Positions 52,901 through 64,000 of a DNA stretch of 64,000 nt are shown here, one piece after another. Source of the DNA: Macrostomum hystrix (Eukaryota > Platyhelminthes > Macrostomidae). Both the position numbers and the translations under genes were made by a program. The notes beneath the pieces are model-generated. The model did no database searches and had not been told where the DNA came from. It saw nothing but the letters and a program-made list of their open reading frames with translations. Position 1 is the first letter of the stretch. Every line of letters starts with the position of its first letter. The stretch is taken from NCBI GenBank assembly GCA_950097015.1, contig CATNEN010000003.1, forward strand, positions 8,416,501-8,480,500, written 5' to 3'.

Positions 52901-54925
52901 TGTCTAACTGGTGATTTATACCTGTCTAACTAATGATTTATACCTGTCTAACTAATGATTTATACCTGTCTAACTGGTGATTTATACCTGTCTAACACGT
53001 GATTTATACCTGTCTAACTGGTGATTTATTCCTGTCTAACTGGTGATTTATACCTGTCTAAATTGTGATTTATACCTGTCTAACTAATGATTTATACCTG
53101 TCTAACTTGTGGTTTATACCTGTCTAACTGGTGATTTATACCTGTCTAACACGTGATTTATACCTATCTAACTTGTGACTTATACCTGTCTAACTGGTGA
53201 TTTATTCTGGTCTAACTGGTGATTTATACCTGTCTAACTTGTGATTTATACCTGTCTAACTTGTGATTTATACCTGTCTAACTGGTGATTTATACCTGTC
53301 TAACTTGTGATTTATACCTGTCTAATTTGTGATTTATACCTGTCTAAATTGTGATTTATACCTGTCTAACTAATGATTTATACCTGTCTAACTTGTGATT
53401 TATACCTGTCTAACTGGTGATTTATACCTGTCTAACTTGTGATTTATACCTGTCTAACTTGTGATTTATACCTGTCTAACTTGTGATTTATACCTGTCTA
53501 ACTGGTGATTTATACCTGTCTAACACGTGATTTATACCTATCTAACTTGTGACTTATACCTGTCTAACTGGTGATTTATTCTGGTCTAACTGGTGATTTA
53601 TACCTGTCTAACTTGTGATTTATACCTGTCTAACACGTGATTTATACCTATCTAACTTGTGACTTATACCTGTCTAACTGGTGATTTATACCTGTCTAAC
53701 TTGTGATTTATACCTGTCTAACTTGTGATTTATACCTGTCTAACTTGTGATTTATACCTGTCTAACTGGTGATTTATACCTGTCTAACACGTGATTTATA
53801 CCTATCTAACTTGTGACTTATACCTGTCTAACTGGTGATTTATTCTGGTCTAACTGGTGATTTATACCTGTCTAACTTGTGATTTATACCTGTCTAACAC
53901 GTGAATTATACCTATCTAACTTGTGACTTATACCTGTCTAACTGGTGATTTATTCTGGTCTAATTTGTGATTTATACCTGTCTAACTTGTGATTTATACC
54001 TGTCTAACTTGTGATTTATACCTGTCTAACTGGTGATTTATACCTGTCTAACACGTGATTTATACCTATCTAACTTGTGACTTATACCTGTCTAACTGGT
54101 GATTTATTCTGGTCTAACTGGTGATTTATACCTGTCTAACTTGTGATTTATACCTGTCTAACTTGTGATTTATACCTGTCTAACTGGTGATTTATACCTG
54201 TCTAACTTGTGATTTATACCTGTCTAATTTGTGATTTATACCTGTCTAAATTGTGATTTATACCTGTCTAACTAATGATTTATACCTGTCTAACTTGTGA
54301 TTTATACCTGTCTAACTGGTGATTTATACCTGTCTAACTTGTGATTTATACCTGTCTAACTTGTGATTTATACCTGTCTAACTTGTGATTTATACCTGTC
54401 TAACTGGTGATTTATACCTGTCTAACACGTGATTTATACCTATCTAACTTGTGACTTATACCTGTCTAACTGGTGATTTATACCTGTCTAACTAATGATT
54501 TATACCTGTCTAACTTGTGATTTATACCTATCTAACTTGTGACTTATACCTGTCTAACTGGTGATTTATTCTGGTCTAACTGGTGATTTATACCTGTCTA
54601 ACTTGTGATTTATACCTGTCTAACTGGTGATTTATACCTGTCTAACTTGTGATTTATACCTGTCTAACTGGTGATTTATACCTGTCTAACTTGTGATTTA
54701 TACCTGTCTAATTTGTGATTTATACCCGTCTAACTGGTGATTTATACCTGTCTAACTGGTGATTTATACTTGTCTAACTTGTGATTTATACCTGTCTAAC
54801 TGGTGATTTATACCTGTCTAACTTGTGATTTATACCTGTCTAATTTGTGATTTATACCTGCCTAACAGGTGATTTATACCTGTCTAACTGGTGATTTATA
54901 CCTGTCTAACAGGTGATTAGCATAT
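49905..54925. repeat. 22-bp minisatellite, about 228 copies over 5 kb
   Basis: Unit GTGATTTATACCTGTCTAAC plus TG, with TT, AA and ACAC variants. Longer composite blocks (CACGTGATTTATACCTATC...GTGACTTATACC...TTCTGG) recur many times between 53100 and 54600. The first and last units carry CTAACAGGTGAT, the same core as the 20-bp array at 7403. No strand keeps a long open frame. Confidence 0.97.
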
Positions 54926-55055
54926 TTGTCTGTCTACATATGCTGCATAACAGTTTAGCAGGCAATTCTTCACTTGTCGAATAGGCTATTTCGCTCATGT
55001 ATATGAGCAATGTAATGAGCAATGTATATTATCCGCAGTCAAAGGCCGCTTCAAT

Positions 55056-57896
55056 TTATCCCTGGCGAGAAAGGCTAAGCGCCAACATAGCGGCGGAGCC
55101 AATCAGAAAAGCGGCAAAAGCCAGATGACCTCCGCCAGGTCCGACAAGCCGCACAGACTGTCCAAATTGACTGTCGGCCACCTCAGAATCAGCAGCAGTT
55201 GCCGAGTCATCCTCGGCGCGATGCCAGCCGATGCTGCGTTGGACGGCGTCTAGCCAGCGCTGATATTTTCGGAGCCTCTCGGCCTGCCCAGTCAGAGGAA
55301 AGAACTCGGTCACGCTGCTCTGGCGAACTGACGCCGTCATGTCGATGCCGCTGCCCCAAGCGGCTGCCACAGCGGCGCCCAAAGCGGTGGTTTCCGCCAT
55401 CTCGGGTCGAACTACGGTGACACCGGCTAGGTCCGCCTGCAGCTGCATCAGCAACCTGTTGGATGTCATGCCGCCGTCAACCTGTATGAATAGGTAGTTA
55501 CATGTATTTTTTCAATACATATCAGATGCGAAGGATAGCGACTTTCGCATCTGAAACAATTCCTCTATTTTAATTTTTATTCAAAACTCCACATCTCACC
55601 CACACAGATCTATGATATAACTCTTAAACGCACAAACAAATTAAGTCTCACCCTTCAATATAAACTACTTCTCAACCTACCATAAACTCTACTGCTTACA
55701 CAACACCATAACCTACCATAGACACAAACTTCTCACCCTCCCGTAGACATTACGTCTCAATATTCATAGACACTACTTCTCATACCTACCCTCACATAGG
55801 CACTACTACTCAACCTACCGTAGAAACTAGTTCTCGACCTACCATAGACACTACTTACTACTTCTCATGCTCCGGTAGACACTACTTATTACCCTCCCAT
55901 AAACACTTCACTACTCACACTACGATGACACTACTTCTCACCCTCCCATAGGCACCACTTCTCACCCTCCGACAGACACTACTTCTCAACCTACCATAGA
56001 CACTATACTTCTCACCTTACCATAGACACCACATCTTAGCCTCCCATAGACACTTCTCACACCCCAGTAGACGCTACTTCTAATACTCCAATTCCCGGAA
56101 AAATCGCACCTTAATCCTAGTGAGCTGGGAGCCGCATTCAGTCTCCATGCATTCGATAAGCTCTCGGCTCTGATAGCACACGGCTTCCAGAGTAGCTCTG
56201 CACAGGTGAGCTCGCCCAGTGGCTCCAGTCAGGCCCACAATGACACCGCGGGCATCGCTGCGCCAATACGGACAGTACAGGCCGTTGAATGCCGGTACAA
56301 AGTAGCAGCCGGCCGTGTCAGGAACCTGTCCGGCCAAAGCTTCAGTTTCAGCAGGACTGGAGACAATGCCGAGACTGTCGCGCAGCCATCTGACAGCAGT
56401 GCCAGCTACAGCCACACAGCCTTCTAAAGCGTACACAGGCGGAGCATCCGGGCCCAGCTGATAAGCTACAGTGGTGAGTAGGCCGGAATTGGATATGACG
56501 GGACTCAGGCCCGTATTGCACAGCATAAAACAGCCACTGCCGTACGTATTCTTGGCGTCGCCAGTTTCTAAGCAACCCTGGCCAACTAGGGCGGCCTGTT
56601 GATCACCCAGTACCCCAGTGATGGGAACGCCGACTAGGGGACAATCCTGCACTTTGATCTGACCGAAATGCTGAGCGCTGGATAGGACCTTCGGTAGAGC
56701 GGCCCGGTCAATGCCGAAGAATCGGCAAAGCCGGGAATCCCATTGGCAGGTAGCCAGGTCTAGTAGCATTGTTCGCGACGCATTGGTGACATCTGTGGCA
56801 TATTCGCCTGCGAATGATATTTGAGAAGTCCCGATATGAACTCTCGCATTATAAAAAAATCCCACATAGATGATTCCCCAAATAAAAATCCCAGAGAGAT
56901 TATTCCCAAATGAAATATTTCACAAAAAGTTTATTACCTAATTAAGAATCTCACAGAGGGATGATAAACCAATAAAAATCCCTTCGGAGGGATAATTCCC
57001 TAATTAAAAATCCCACAGACAGATAATTTCCCAATTGAAAATCCCACAGAAAGATGACTCCTTACCATAGACACCATAAATTAGAAATCCCACGCAGAGA
57101 CGACAATGCCCTAATTGAAAATCCCACAATATAATTCCCCAAATCTCACAGAGAGATGATTCGCAAATTAAAAATTACAAAGACACAATTACTGATTTTA
57201 AACTTGGTAACCAAAACTCGCTTAAAATATACAACTAGCGAAAAGTAAAGGAGACAGAAAAATCTAATATTGGGATATTTATCCCAACAAAACTGTAGCC
57301 AAGCCCTCACCAGTAAGCTTGTACAATAGCCAGGTATCCACAGTGCCCATCATCAAGTTGCCGCTAGCCTGCAGTTCCCTAGCCTTGGGCACATTGTCAA
57401 GCAGCCATCGCAGTTTCACAGCGGTGAAATAAGTAGTGATTGGTAATCCGCAGATCTGACGAAATTCCCCGGCTGTCCTGGATTTAGTCGAGTTAATCAG
57501 CCTATCCACTGTCTGTTCAGTTCTGGCGTCTAGCCAAAGAATAGCGGGATAAATAGGAAGGCCAGTTTGCTTATCCCAGGCTACAAGGGTCTCGCGCTGA
57601 TTGGCTATGCCGATGCAACCAATGCGGCTAGCCGGTATGTTCAATGCGTTGAGATTGGCCACCGCAGCTGATATGCATGCCAGCACTGTGTCAGCCAGCT
57701 GAATGGGATTTGCTTCGGCCCAGCCATTTCTGGGATAAATTATGTCCACCTCCTCTTGGTGATAGGTGATTAGGGCGCCGGTTGATGCGGAGAACACAAG
57801 GAAGCGTGAACTGCCGGTGCCCTGGTCTATGGAGCCAATGAGGACGGAGTCTTTGTCGGCCTGGAACAAAGAGTTGGACTGATACAAATTGAACAT
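55056..57896 (-). CDS. GK: Glycerol kinase (FGGY family) with C-terminal membrane anchor
   Basis: Minus-strand exons 57896-57311, 56807-56110 and 55481-55056, phases consistent, 569 aa (close to animal GK). It phosphorylates glycerol to glycerol-3-phosphate with ATP. Seen: the phosphate-binding start [52 protein letters not shown], the FGGY-like [14 protein letters not shown], and [13 protein letters not shown] across the exon 2/3 junction. The C terminus [17 protein letters not shown] is a hydrophobic tail like the anchor that ties some animal GKs to the mitochondrial outer membrane. The loop before TDVTNAS is three to four residues shorter than usual. The ATG lies only 6 nt after a strong 3' splice site (TTTTTCCTACAG), so it follows a 5'-UTR intron or a trans-splice site. 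Confidence 0.95.
55610..56085. repeat. Degenerate ~24-bp repeat in GK intron 2
   Basis: In the gene's sense (minus) the unit is close to GGGTGAGAAGTAGTGTCTAT plus GGGA, so it contains a donor-like GGTGAGAAGT. It fills the 628-bp intron (55482-56109) from just after the real donor AAG|GTGCGATT. Confidence 0.8.
56820..57180. repeat. Degenerate ~30-bp repeat in GK intron 1
   Basis: Diverged units contain AAAATCCCACAGAGAGATGA and ATTCCCAAAT on the plus strand. It covers most of the 503-bp intron (56808-57310). Confidence 0.7.
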
Positions 57897-57904
57897 TTTT
57901 AGCT

Positions 57905-58800
57905 GTAGGAAAAACAGTCAACTGGTCAGGGATAATTAGTCAACTAGTCAGGGATAATTAGTCAACTGTTTAGGGATAAGTAGTCAACTGGTCAGGGATA
58001 ATTAGTCAACTAGTCAGGGATAATTAGTCAACTGTTTAGGGATAAGTAGTCAACTGGTCAGGGATAATTAGTCAACTGGTCAGTGATAATTAGTCAACTA
58101 GTCAGGGATAATTAGTAAACTAGTCAGGGTAATTAGTCAACTGGTCAGGGATAATTAGTCAACTAGTCAGGGATAAGTAGTCAACTGTTTAGAGATAATT
58201 AGTCAACTGTTTAGAGATAATTAGTCAACTGTTTAGAGATAATTAGTCAACTGTTTAGAGATAATTAGTCAACTGTTTAGAGATAATTAGTCAACTGTTT
58301 AGAGATAATTAGTCAACTGTTTAGAGATAATTAGTCAACTGTTTAGAGATAATTAGTCAACTGTTTAGAGATAATTAGTCAACTGTTTAGAGATAATTAG
58401 TCAACTGTTTAGAGATAATTAGTCAACTGTTTAGAGATAATTAGTCAACTGTTTAGAGATAATTAGTCAACTGTTTAGAGATAATTAGTCAACTGTTTAG
58501 AGATAATTAGTCAACTGTTTAGAGATAATTAGTCAACTGTTTAGAGATAATTAGTCAACTGTTTAGAGATAATTAGTCAACTGTTTAGAGATAATTAGTC
58601 AACTGTTTAGAGATAATTAGTCAACTGTTTAGAGATAATTAGTCAACTGGCTAGGGATAATTAGTCAACTGTTTAGAGATAATTAGTCAACTGGCTAGGG
58701 ATAATTAGTCAACTGTTTAGAGATAATTAGTCAACTGGCTAGGGATAATTAGTCAACTGGTCAGGGATAATTAGTCAATGGGTCAGGGAAAATTAGTCAA
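57905..58800. repeat. 22-bp minisatellite upstream of GK, about 39 copies
   Basis: Core GATAATTAGTCAACTGTTTA, with a homogeneous centre and diverged CTGGTCAGG and CTAGTCAGG units at the edges. It abuts the acceptor before the GK start codon. In the gene's sense the unit reads CTAAACAGTTGACTAATTAT, with acceptor-like and branch-like motifs. Confidence 0.95.
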
Positions 58801-59118
58801 CTGGTGTGGGATATTTTTCAATAGGAAGGGATAATTGATCAACTAGTTGAAGAATAATTTTTCGAATGTCGGATAATTTAACAATTTGGGGAACAACTTA
58901 CAGACTATGGTAATAATCGGCCAGCAAAGAGGGGATAATTTTGCGAGTGAGGATTATTTGTCAAAAGGTACAGGCAATCTCGCCACACTTGGGGGCTGTC
59001 CCTGTGTCTAAAGCATAAAAAGAAAATAATAAAGTAGCCAACAAAATGTTTAACAATCTTCTTTGCAAATAGAAAATGCGAAAAGTTCATATTTCCAGTC
59101 TTAAAAAAATAGAAAGAA

Positions 59119-59124
59119 TTTATT
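59119..59124 (-). terminator. Poly(A) signal of the MTERF3-like gene
   Basis: AATAAA on the minus strand, about 40 nt after the stop codon at 59164-59166. Confidence 0.65.
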
Positions 59125-59163
59125 AAGCTGAATTTTCACAATCAGCAAGCAGCAACATGGCTA

Positions 59164-60615
59164 TTAAATGGTCTTTAAGAAGGCCCTATACCTATCCGGA
59201 GAGCAGTTAGCAACCCGATTGCAGAACTCCGCATCCGAGCCGCACACAGTCTGGGTCAGTGAGGTGTACAGAGGCAATTGGGGATCGAACTGAGCTCGAC
59301 CAAGTTCCGCGAGAAATTTTAAACGAGCCGAAACTCGACTCGGCTGTTTGACAAGCGCAATAGGATTAGCCGCAACTAGATCGGCTGGCAGTTTGTACAG
59401 TCCGGTTAATAGGGCGTAGTTTCTGTATAGATTGGACAGCTGGCACACCTAGGATTGATTTGAAATCAGTGTATAGAGATAAACAGCCGCAGCCAATCAG
59501 AGGAGCTCCCTAAGGTGGGGGTGAGTAGCAGAGCGGTTTAATGCGTTCGCCTCTCGCACCAAGGTCCTAGGCTCGATTCCAAGGCGAGGCCACATTTATT
59601 TGGGGTGCAGCCGCAATGAGAATGCTTAAGGGGCTTGTGCAATTTACGACCTCGAGGACCAACCTTCAAGGCACAGTGAACAAGAATGTACACTGCCAGA
59701 CGATGAGAAAGTCAGGGCAGATGTACACACCTGTGTGAGTGTGTGCCTATTGAGTGAGTGTATATTTATTGTATACAGTTAGGTGAACTGAAGCACTAAT
59801 AGATATAGTGTCTTTCCCAAGTGGCTCTGGCTCATCTAATCACTACTCACCATGACCGGTGGATGCAGCAGCACCATTTTCCTAGTTGTAGTCAACCCCA
59901 GCTGCAAGCCTTTAACCAGGCAAGTCCTAACAGAGCTTAACTCTTTCATAGGAAACGTGAACACCTTCGGGCACTCGGTGGACGCTGAAATCAGCTGCGC
60001 ATTGTCGAATTCGTACAGTCGCTGCAGTCGACTAAGTCGAGAATCCACCGCCTCGGGCGACATCGATAGCACTGTCGGCTGGCGACTGAACAGTTCAGGA
60101 GCTCTTACAAAACCGGCGCGTTTGAAATAGGACAACCGGTCATTCAGAGCCGACAATGGCGTCACCAACAAACTGGGGAACACGCTGATAATCTCCGCCG
60201 TGTCCCTGGGCAGACAGCCGAATTCCATCAGTAGTTTTAGGCGAGGCTTTACATCGGCATCGAAATCCAACGACAAAAGAGTAGCGCTAGCGTTGGGACA
60301 TTTCTCAGCCCTGCTCAGATCAACACCAATGGACATGAGGCGAGACAGGATAGGCGAGATATTGGCCAGGTCGGCTAAAGTTTGGACCCGACTCGAAGGA
60401 GTTGCGTGAGATTGGGAAACGATTTTGGTTAGCGAGGAGACAGCTGCTGTTGCCGCTTCTGCTGCCTTTGACAGAGACCCATCGGGCGGGCTGTCAACCA
60501 CCGCGCTTGGATGATGATCAACTTCAGAAGTAGATAAACTGGCAGCGATGATTGAACGGCCGCATCCGCTGCCAGCTAGTTGCTGCAAGCAGCGTCGAGT
60601 GAATGTCCCTAGATA
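59164..60615 (-). CDS. MTERF3: MTERF3-like mitochondrial transcription/ribosome factor (5' exon not seen)
   Basis: Minus-strand exons 60615-59851 and 59448-59164, joined in phase 0 at ATG|GTG. The ~350 residues show MTERF-type leucine/proline-rich helical repeats (FPSLLVTPLSALNDRLSYF, RQPTVLSMSPEAVDSRLSRL, CPKVFTFPMKEL). The MTERF3-specific end is LKFLAELGRAQFDP, then LYTSLTQTV and FCNRVANCSPDRYRAFLKTI. The family binds mitochondrial nucleic acid and works in mitochondrial transcription and ribosome assembly. The first visible residues (YLGTFTRRCLQQ) look like part of a targeting peptide, but no start codon is in this exon. The acceptor TTTTCCAG at its edge shows that an upstream exon exists, beyond the 30-bp array. 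A SINE lies in the internal intron. Confidence 0.85.
59516..59762 (+). mobile_element. SINE family A copy in the MTERF3-like intron
   Basis: Head GTAGCAGAGCGGTTTAATGCG with B-box GGCTCGATTCC, body CATTTATTTGGGGTGCAGCC and TACACACCTGTGTGAGTGTG. It is truncated before the GC-rich end and inserted antisense to the host gene. Confidence 0.85.
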
Positions 60616-60679
60616 CTGGAAAATGGGAATATTATTTTTAATTCTTCATTCTAAATTGGCTAAATACATATCTGATAAT

Positions 60680-62487
60680 CTGGGACGCTAAGTAGTTAAT
60701 CCAGAGGATCTGGAAAATTGACGTTAATCCTAAGGATCTAAAAAGTTGACTAGTTAATCCGGAGGATCTGGAAGGTTGGCTAGTTAATCCTGAGGATCTA
60801 GGAGGTTGGCTAGTTAATCCTGAGGATCTAGGAGGTTGGCTAGTTAATCCTGAGGATCTAGGAGGTTGGCTAGTTAATCCTGAGGATCTAGGAGGTTGGC
60901 TAGTTAATCCTGAGGATCTAGGAGGTTGGCTAGTTAATCCTGAGGATCTAGGAGGTTGGCTAGTTAATCCTGAGGATCTAGAAGGTTGGCTAGTTAATCC
61001 TGAGGATCTAGGAGGTTGGCTAGTTAATCCTGAGGATCTAGAAGGTTGGCTAGTTAATCCTGAGGATCTAGAAGGTTGGCTAGTTAATCCTGAGGATCTA
61101 GGAGGTTGGCTAGTTAATCCTAAGGATCTAAGAGGTTGGCTAGTTAATCCTGAGGATCTAGGAGGTTGGCTAGTTAATCCTGAGGATCTAAGAGGTTGGC
61201 TAGTTAATCCTGAGGATCTAGGAGGTTGGCTAGTTAATCCTGAGGATCTGGAAGTTGGCTAGTTAATCCTGAGGATCTAGAAGGTTGGCTAGTTAATCCT
61301 AAGGATCTAGGAGGTTGGCTAGTTAATCCTGAGGATCTAGGAGGTTGGCTAGTTAATCCTGAGGATCTAGAAGGTTGGCTAGTTAATCCTAAGGATCTAG
61401 GAGGTTGACTAGTTAATCCTAAGGATCTAGGAGGTTGGCTAGTTAATCCTGAGGATCTAGGAGGTTGGCTAGTTAATCCTGAGGATCTAGGAGGTTGGCT
61501 AGTTAATCCTGAGGATCTAGGAGGTTGGCTAGTTAATCCGGAGGATCTGGAAGGTTGGCTAGTTAATCCTGAGGATCTAGGAGGTTGGCTAGTTAATCCT
61601 GAGGATCTAGGAGGTTGGCTAGTTAATCCTGAGGATCTAGGAGGTTGGCTAGTTAATCCTGAGGATCTAGGAGGTTGGCTAGTTAATCCTGAGGATCTAG
61701 GAGGTTGGCTAGTTAATCCTGAGGATCTAGGAGGTTGGCTAGTTAATCCTGAGGATCTAGAAGGTTGGCTAGTTAATCCTGAGGATCTAGGAGGTTGGCT
61801 AGTTAATCCTGAGGATCTAGAAGGTTGGCTAGTTAATCCTGAGGATCTAGAAGGTTGGCTAGTTAATCCTGAGGATCTAGGAGGTTGGCTAGTTAATCCT
61901 AAGGATCTAAGAGGTTGGCTAGTTAATCCTGAGGATCTAGGAGGTTGGCTAGTTAATCCTGAGGATCTAAGAGGTTGGCTAGTTAATCCTGAGGATCTAG
62001 GAGGTTGGCTAGTTAATCCTGAGGATCTGGAAGTTGGCTAGTTAATCCTGAGGATCTAGAAGGTTGGCTAGTTAATCCTAAGGATCTAGGAGGTTGGCTA
62101 GTTAATCCTGAGGATCTAGGAGGTTGGCTAGTTAATCCTGAGGATCTAGAAGGTTGGCTAGTTAATCCTAAGGATCTAGGAGGTTGACTAGTTAATCCTA
62201 AGGATCTAGGAGGTTGGCTAGTTAATCCTGAGGATCTAGGAGATTGGCTAGTTAATCCTGAGGATCTAGGAGGTTGGCTAGTTAATCCTGAGGATCTAGG
62301 AGGTTGGCTAGTTAATCCTGAGGATCTAGGAGGTTGGCTAGTTAATCCTGAGGATCTAGGTGGTTGGCTAGTTAATCCTGAGGATCTAGGAGGTTGGCTA
62401 GTTAATCCTGAGGATCTAGGAGGTTAGCTAGTTAATCCTGAGGATCTGGAAGTTGGCTAGTTAATCCTGAGGATCTAGAAGGTTGGC
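60680..62487. repeat. 30-bp minisatellite, about 60 copies
   Basis: Core GGTTGGCTAGTTAATCCTGA plus GGATCTAGGA. A 29-bp unit with GATCTGGAAGTTGGC recurs at about 61246, 62025 and 62445; the first two are 779 bp apart (26 units less one base) and their neighbours match in order, so a 0.78-kb block was duplicated. It lies immediately upstream of the MTERF3-like exon, so it is probably intronic. Confidence 0.97.
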
Positions 62488-63784
62488 TTAATTTTAAATT
62501 GTTTCACTAATTTTGATGTCTTTTATTTTTATCTAGAATAGTTTTCAGTCTAAAATAGCCTTGTTGCGCAACTTTTTTTTAAATATTAGAAAAGCCAGCA
62601 TTTAAAGCAGAAGATTTTTGTGCGGTTGAGAACAAGCATATAGCCCGCAATCAGCACAATTTTCTGTAACTCTTGTTATTAATAGACTTTATTCTAGGCA
62701 TAAGCACTCAGAAAATAGCTAACAAAAACTAAAGTATTAGAATCTCAGTTATACAAAACAAATGATGCCAGAAAAACTACATAATAGATGCCGTTGTGAG
62801 TTGATGAGCAATGAGCAATTTGTGAGTCTATTTCAGGACACGTAGCTAGAACCCTTAGAAAAAAAACTGGTAGAACGGGCCTTATAGGCAAGGGATAAAA
62901 ATAAATGTATAATGGTTTACCAACAAAAATAACTAAATCCTCATTTTAAAATGCTAAATAGATACGAATTTTGCTCTCCGTCCCTACTAGGCTGAGATTC
63001 GAACTCCGAACCCTCAGTGATCAGAAGTCCAACGCCATACCGATTGAGATATAAAACCTATTAATTTAGAAATACCTTCAACTTTGAATTGTAAATTTTA
63101 CTTCTAACAGGTTTGAATTAACCATTTGTTAGAAACAACACTTTGTAAATGTTTAAGTGCTTTGTAAATTACAAAAAAATAATAATTAAAAACTTTTTAC
63201 TGACATAATTTGAATTTGTAAAAAATGAATAAAAGCTATTTTACTGGCTTTTCATTAGTTCTAAAAATTGACTGGCTACAATATTTCAAGCACTAAATTA
63301 GCACGACAACAAATTTCGAGGATCTGGGGCAGATAGTAGCGCAATATAAGCACTTTAATGTTTATTGAATCATCACGCACTAGAATAAACATTAATGCTT
63401 GTGATAAACGCACAGTAGCAAAATTTAAATACAACTGAAAAGCAACCAAGGCAAAATAGGTAAAAAAAGAAATATAAGATTTATGAAATATACTTAAACA
63501 GTTATTAAACTGTTATTATGTCAAAACCAGTTATCTGCACTAGTTCTATGCCCAGAAAATGACTGGTGAAATTCGACGCAAAATTAAATAAAAGTAGATT
63601 TAAAACCCTCAGGCACTACTTCCAGTATCATCATGCTTAAGTAGTAAGCCACGCAAAACAATCAAGTTATATAAGACAAACGGCAGTCATATGATAGATT
63701 TATTTAACTAGGAATGTAATTCAACCTCTAGACAAACAAAATGAACTTTATCGTCTTCATTTAAGTACTTCAAAACGATATCAG
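62488..63784. other. AT-rich region at the right of the window
   Basis: Apart from a tRNA-like stretch near 63000, no gene or repeat could be supported. The missing first exon of the MTERF3-like gene may lie here or beyond the window. Confidence 0.4.
62984..63056 (-). other. tRNA-like sequence (degraded tRNA or SINE head)
   Basis: On the minus strand TATCTCAATCGGTATGGCG resembles an A box/D-arm and GTTCGAATCTC a B box, with plausible spacing and a loop CTGATCA between. The acceptor stem does not pair well and there is no clear terminator. Confidence 0.4.
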
Positions 63785-63960
63785 CTGGGATTTTGAATGT
63801 GAAAAGCTCAATCTGGTGGATTTGGGATGTGGAAATATTAATTCATGGGATTAAGGATGTGGAAATCTCCATCCGTAGGATTTAGAATGTAGAAAGCTTA
63901 ATACATCGGGATTTTGGGATGTGGAAAAATCAATCTGTTGGATTTGAGAAATCTGTTTTA
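63785..63960. repeat. Degenerate ~32-bp repeat at the window end
   Basis: Five diverged units share GGGATTTTGGATGTGGAAA and CAATC-type ends. It may continue past the window. Confidence 0.7.
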
Positions 63961-64000
63961 GAGGAATTGAAGCTGGATGATTATGAGGAAAAAATGTTAA

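Noticed and set aside
49905-54925. CRISPR-like direct repeats (20-22 bp) in several arrays
   Set aside because: The repeats are contiguous, without unique spacers, there are no cas genes, and the sequence is eukaryotic.

Overview
The window is nuclear DNA from an animal. Every protein gene found has metazoan relatives: a DEG/ENaC channel, a JNK MAP kinase with the TPY activation loop, a rhodopsin-like GPCR, a glycerol kinase with a C-terminal membrane anchor, and an MTERF3-like mitochondrial factor. Most are broken up by GT-AG introns. There are also tRNA-Trp genes, tRNA-derived SINEs and DNA transposons. A free-living flatworm or another spiralian would fit, because very short leaders follow 3' splice sites just before several start codons, as in lineages with spliced-leader trans-splicing. 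The sequence alone does not fix the species.

Layout. 1-11.2 kb (+): DEG/ENaC gene in five exons, with a 7.6-kb first intron holding a foldback element, a SINE piece and four minisatellites. 11.3-14.7 kb: two copies of a second SINE, a 21-bp minisatellite and a GATA tract. 14.76-15.91 kb (+): a three-exon gene I do not recognise, followed by three adjacent perfect hairpins. 17.5-18.2 kb: an inverted-repeat element. 19.75-36.85 kb (+): the JNK gene. Its fourth intron (14.7 kb) holds a decayed recombinase-like relic and a 9.1-kb CMC/EnSpm-like transposon with an apparently uninterrupted transposase; a 1.17-kb hAT element with an exact 8-bp target duplication is nested in that transposon. 36.8-39.8 kb: three minisatellites. 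40.7-41.0 kb (-): two tRNA-Trp genes. 41.3-42.7 kb: a 16-bp minisatellite. 43.19-44.48 kb (+): an intronless GPCR. 44.5-45.5 kb: SINEs. 45.9-54.9 kb: two very large minisatellites of 43-bp and 22-bp period. 55.06-57.90 kb (-): glycerol kinase. 59.16-60.62 kb (-): MTERF3-like gene whose first exon is not seen. 60.7-62.5 kb: a 30-bp minisatellite. The rest is AT-rich and mostly featureless.

The most striking property is that about one third of the window (roughly 21 kb by my count) is tandem repeat. At least 20 unrelated arrays are present, most inside introns or directly beside exons. Several units carry sequences that look like 5' and 3' splice sites. One 20-bp unit reads as a miniature GT...AG intron joined head to tail. 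The same 48-bp repeat family lies at both ends of the large JNK intron, which suggests transposons invaded an intron already filled by that repeat. No operon-like functional pathway joins the genes. Glycerol kinase and the MTERF3-like gene share a strand and lie about 1.2 kb apart.
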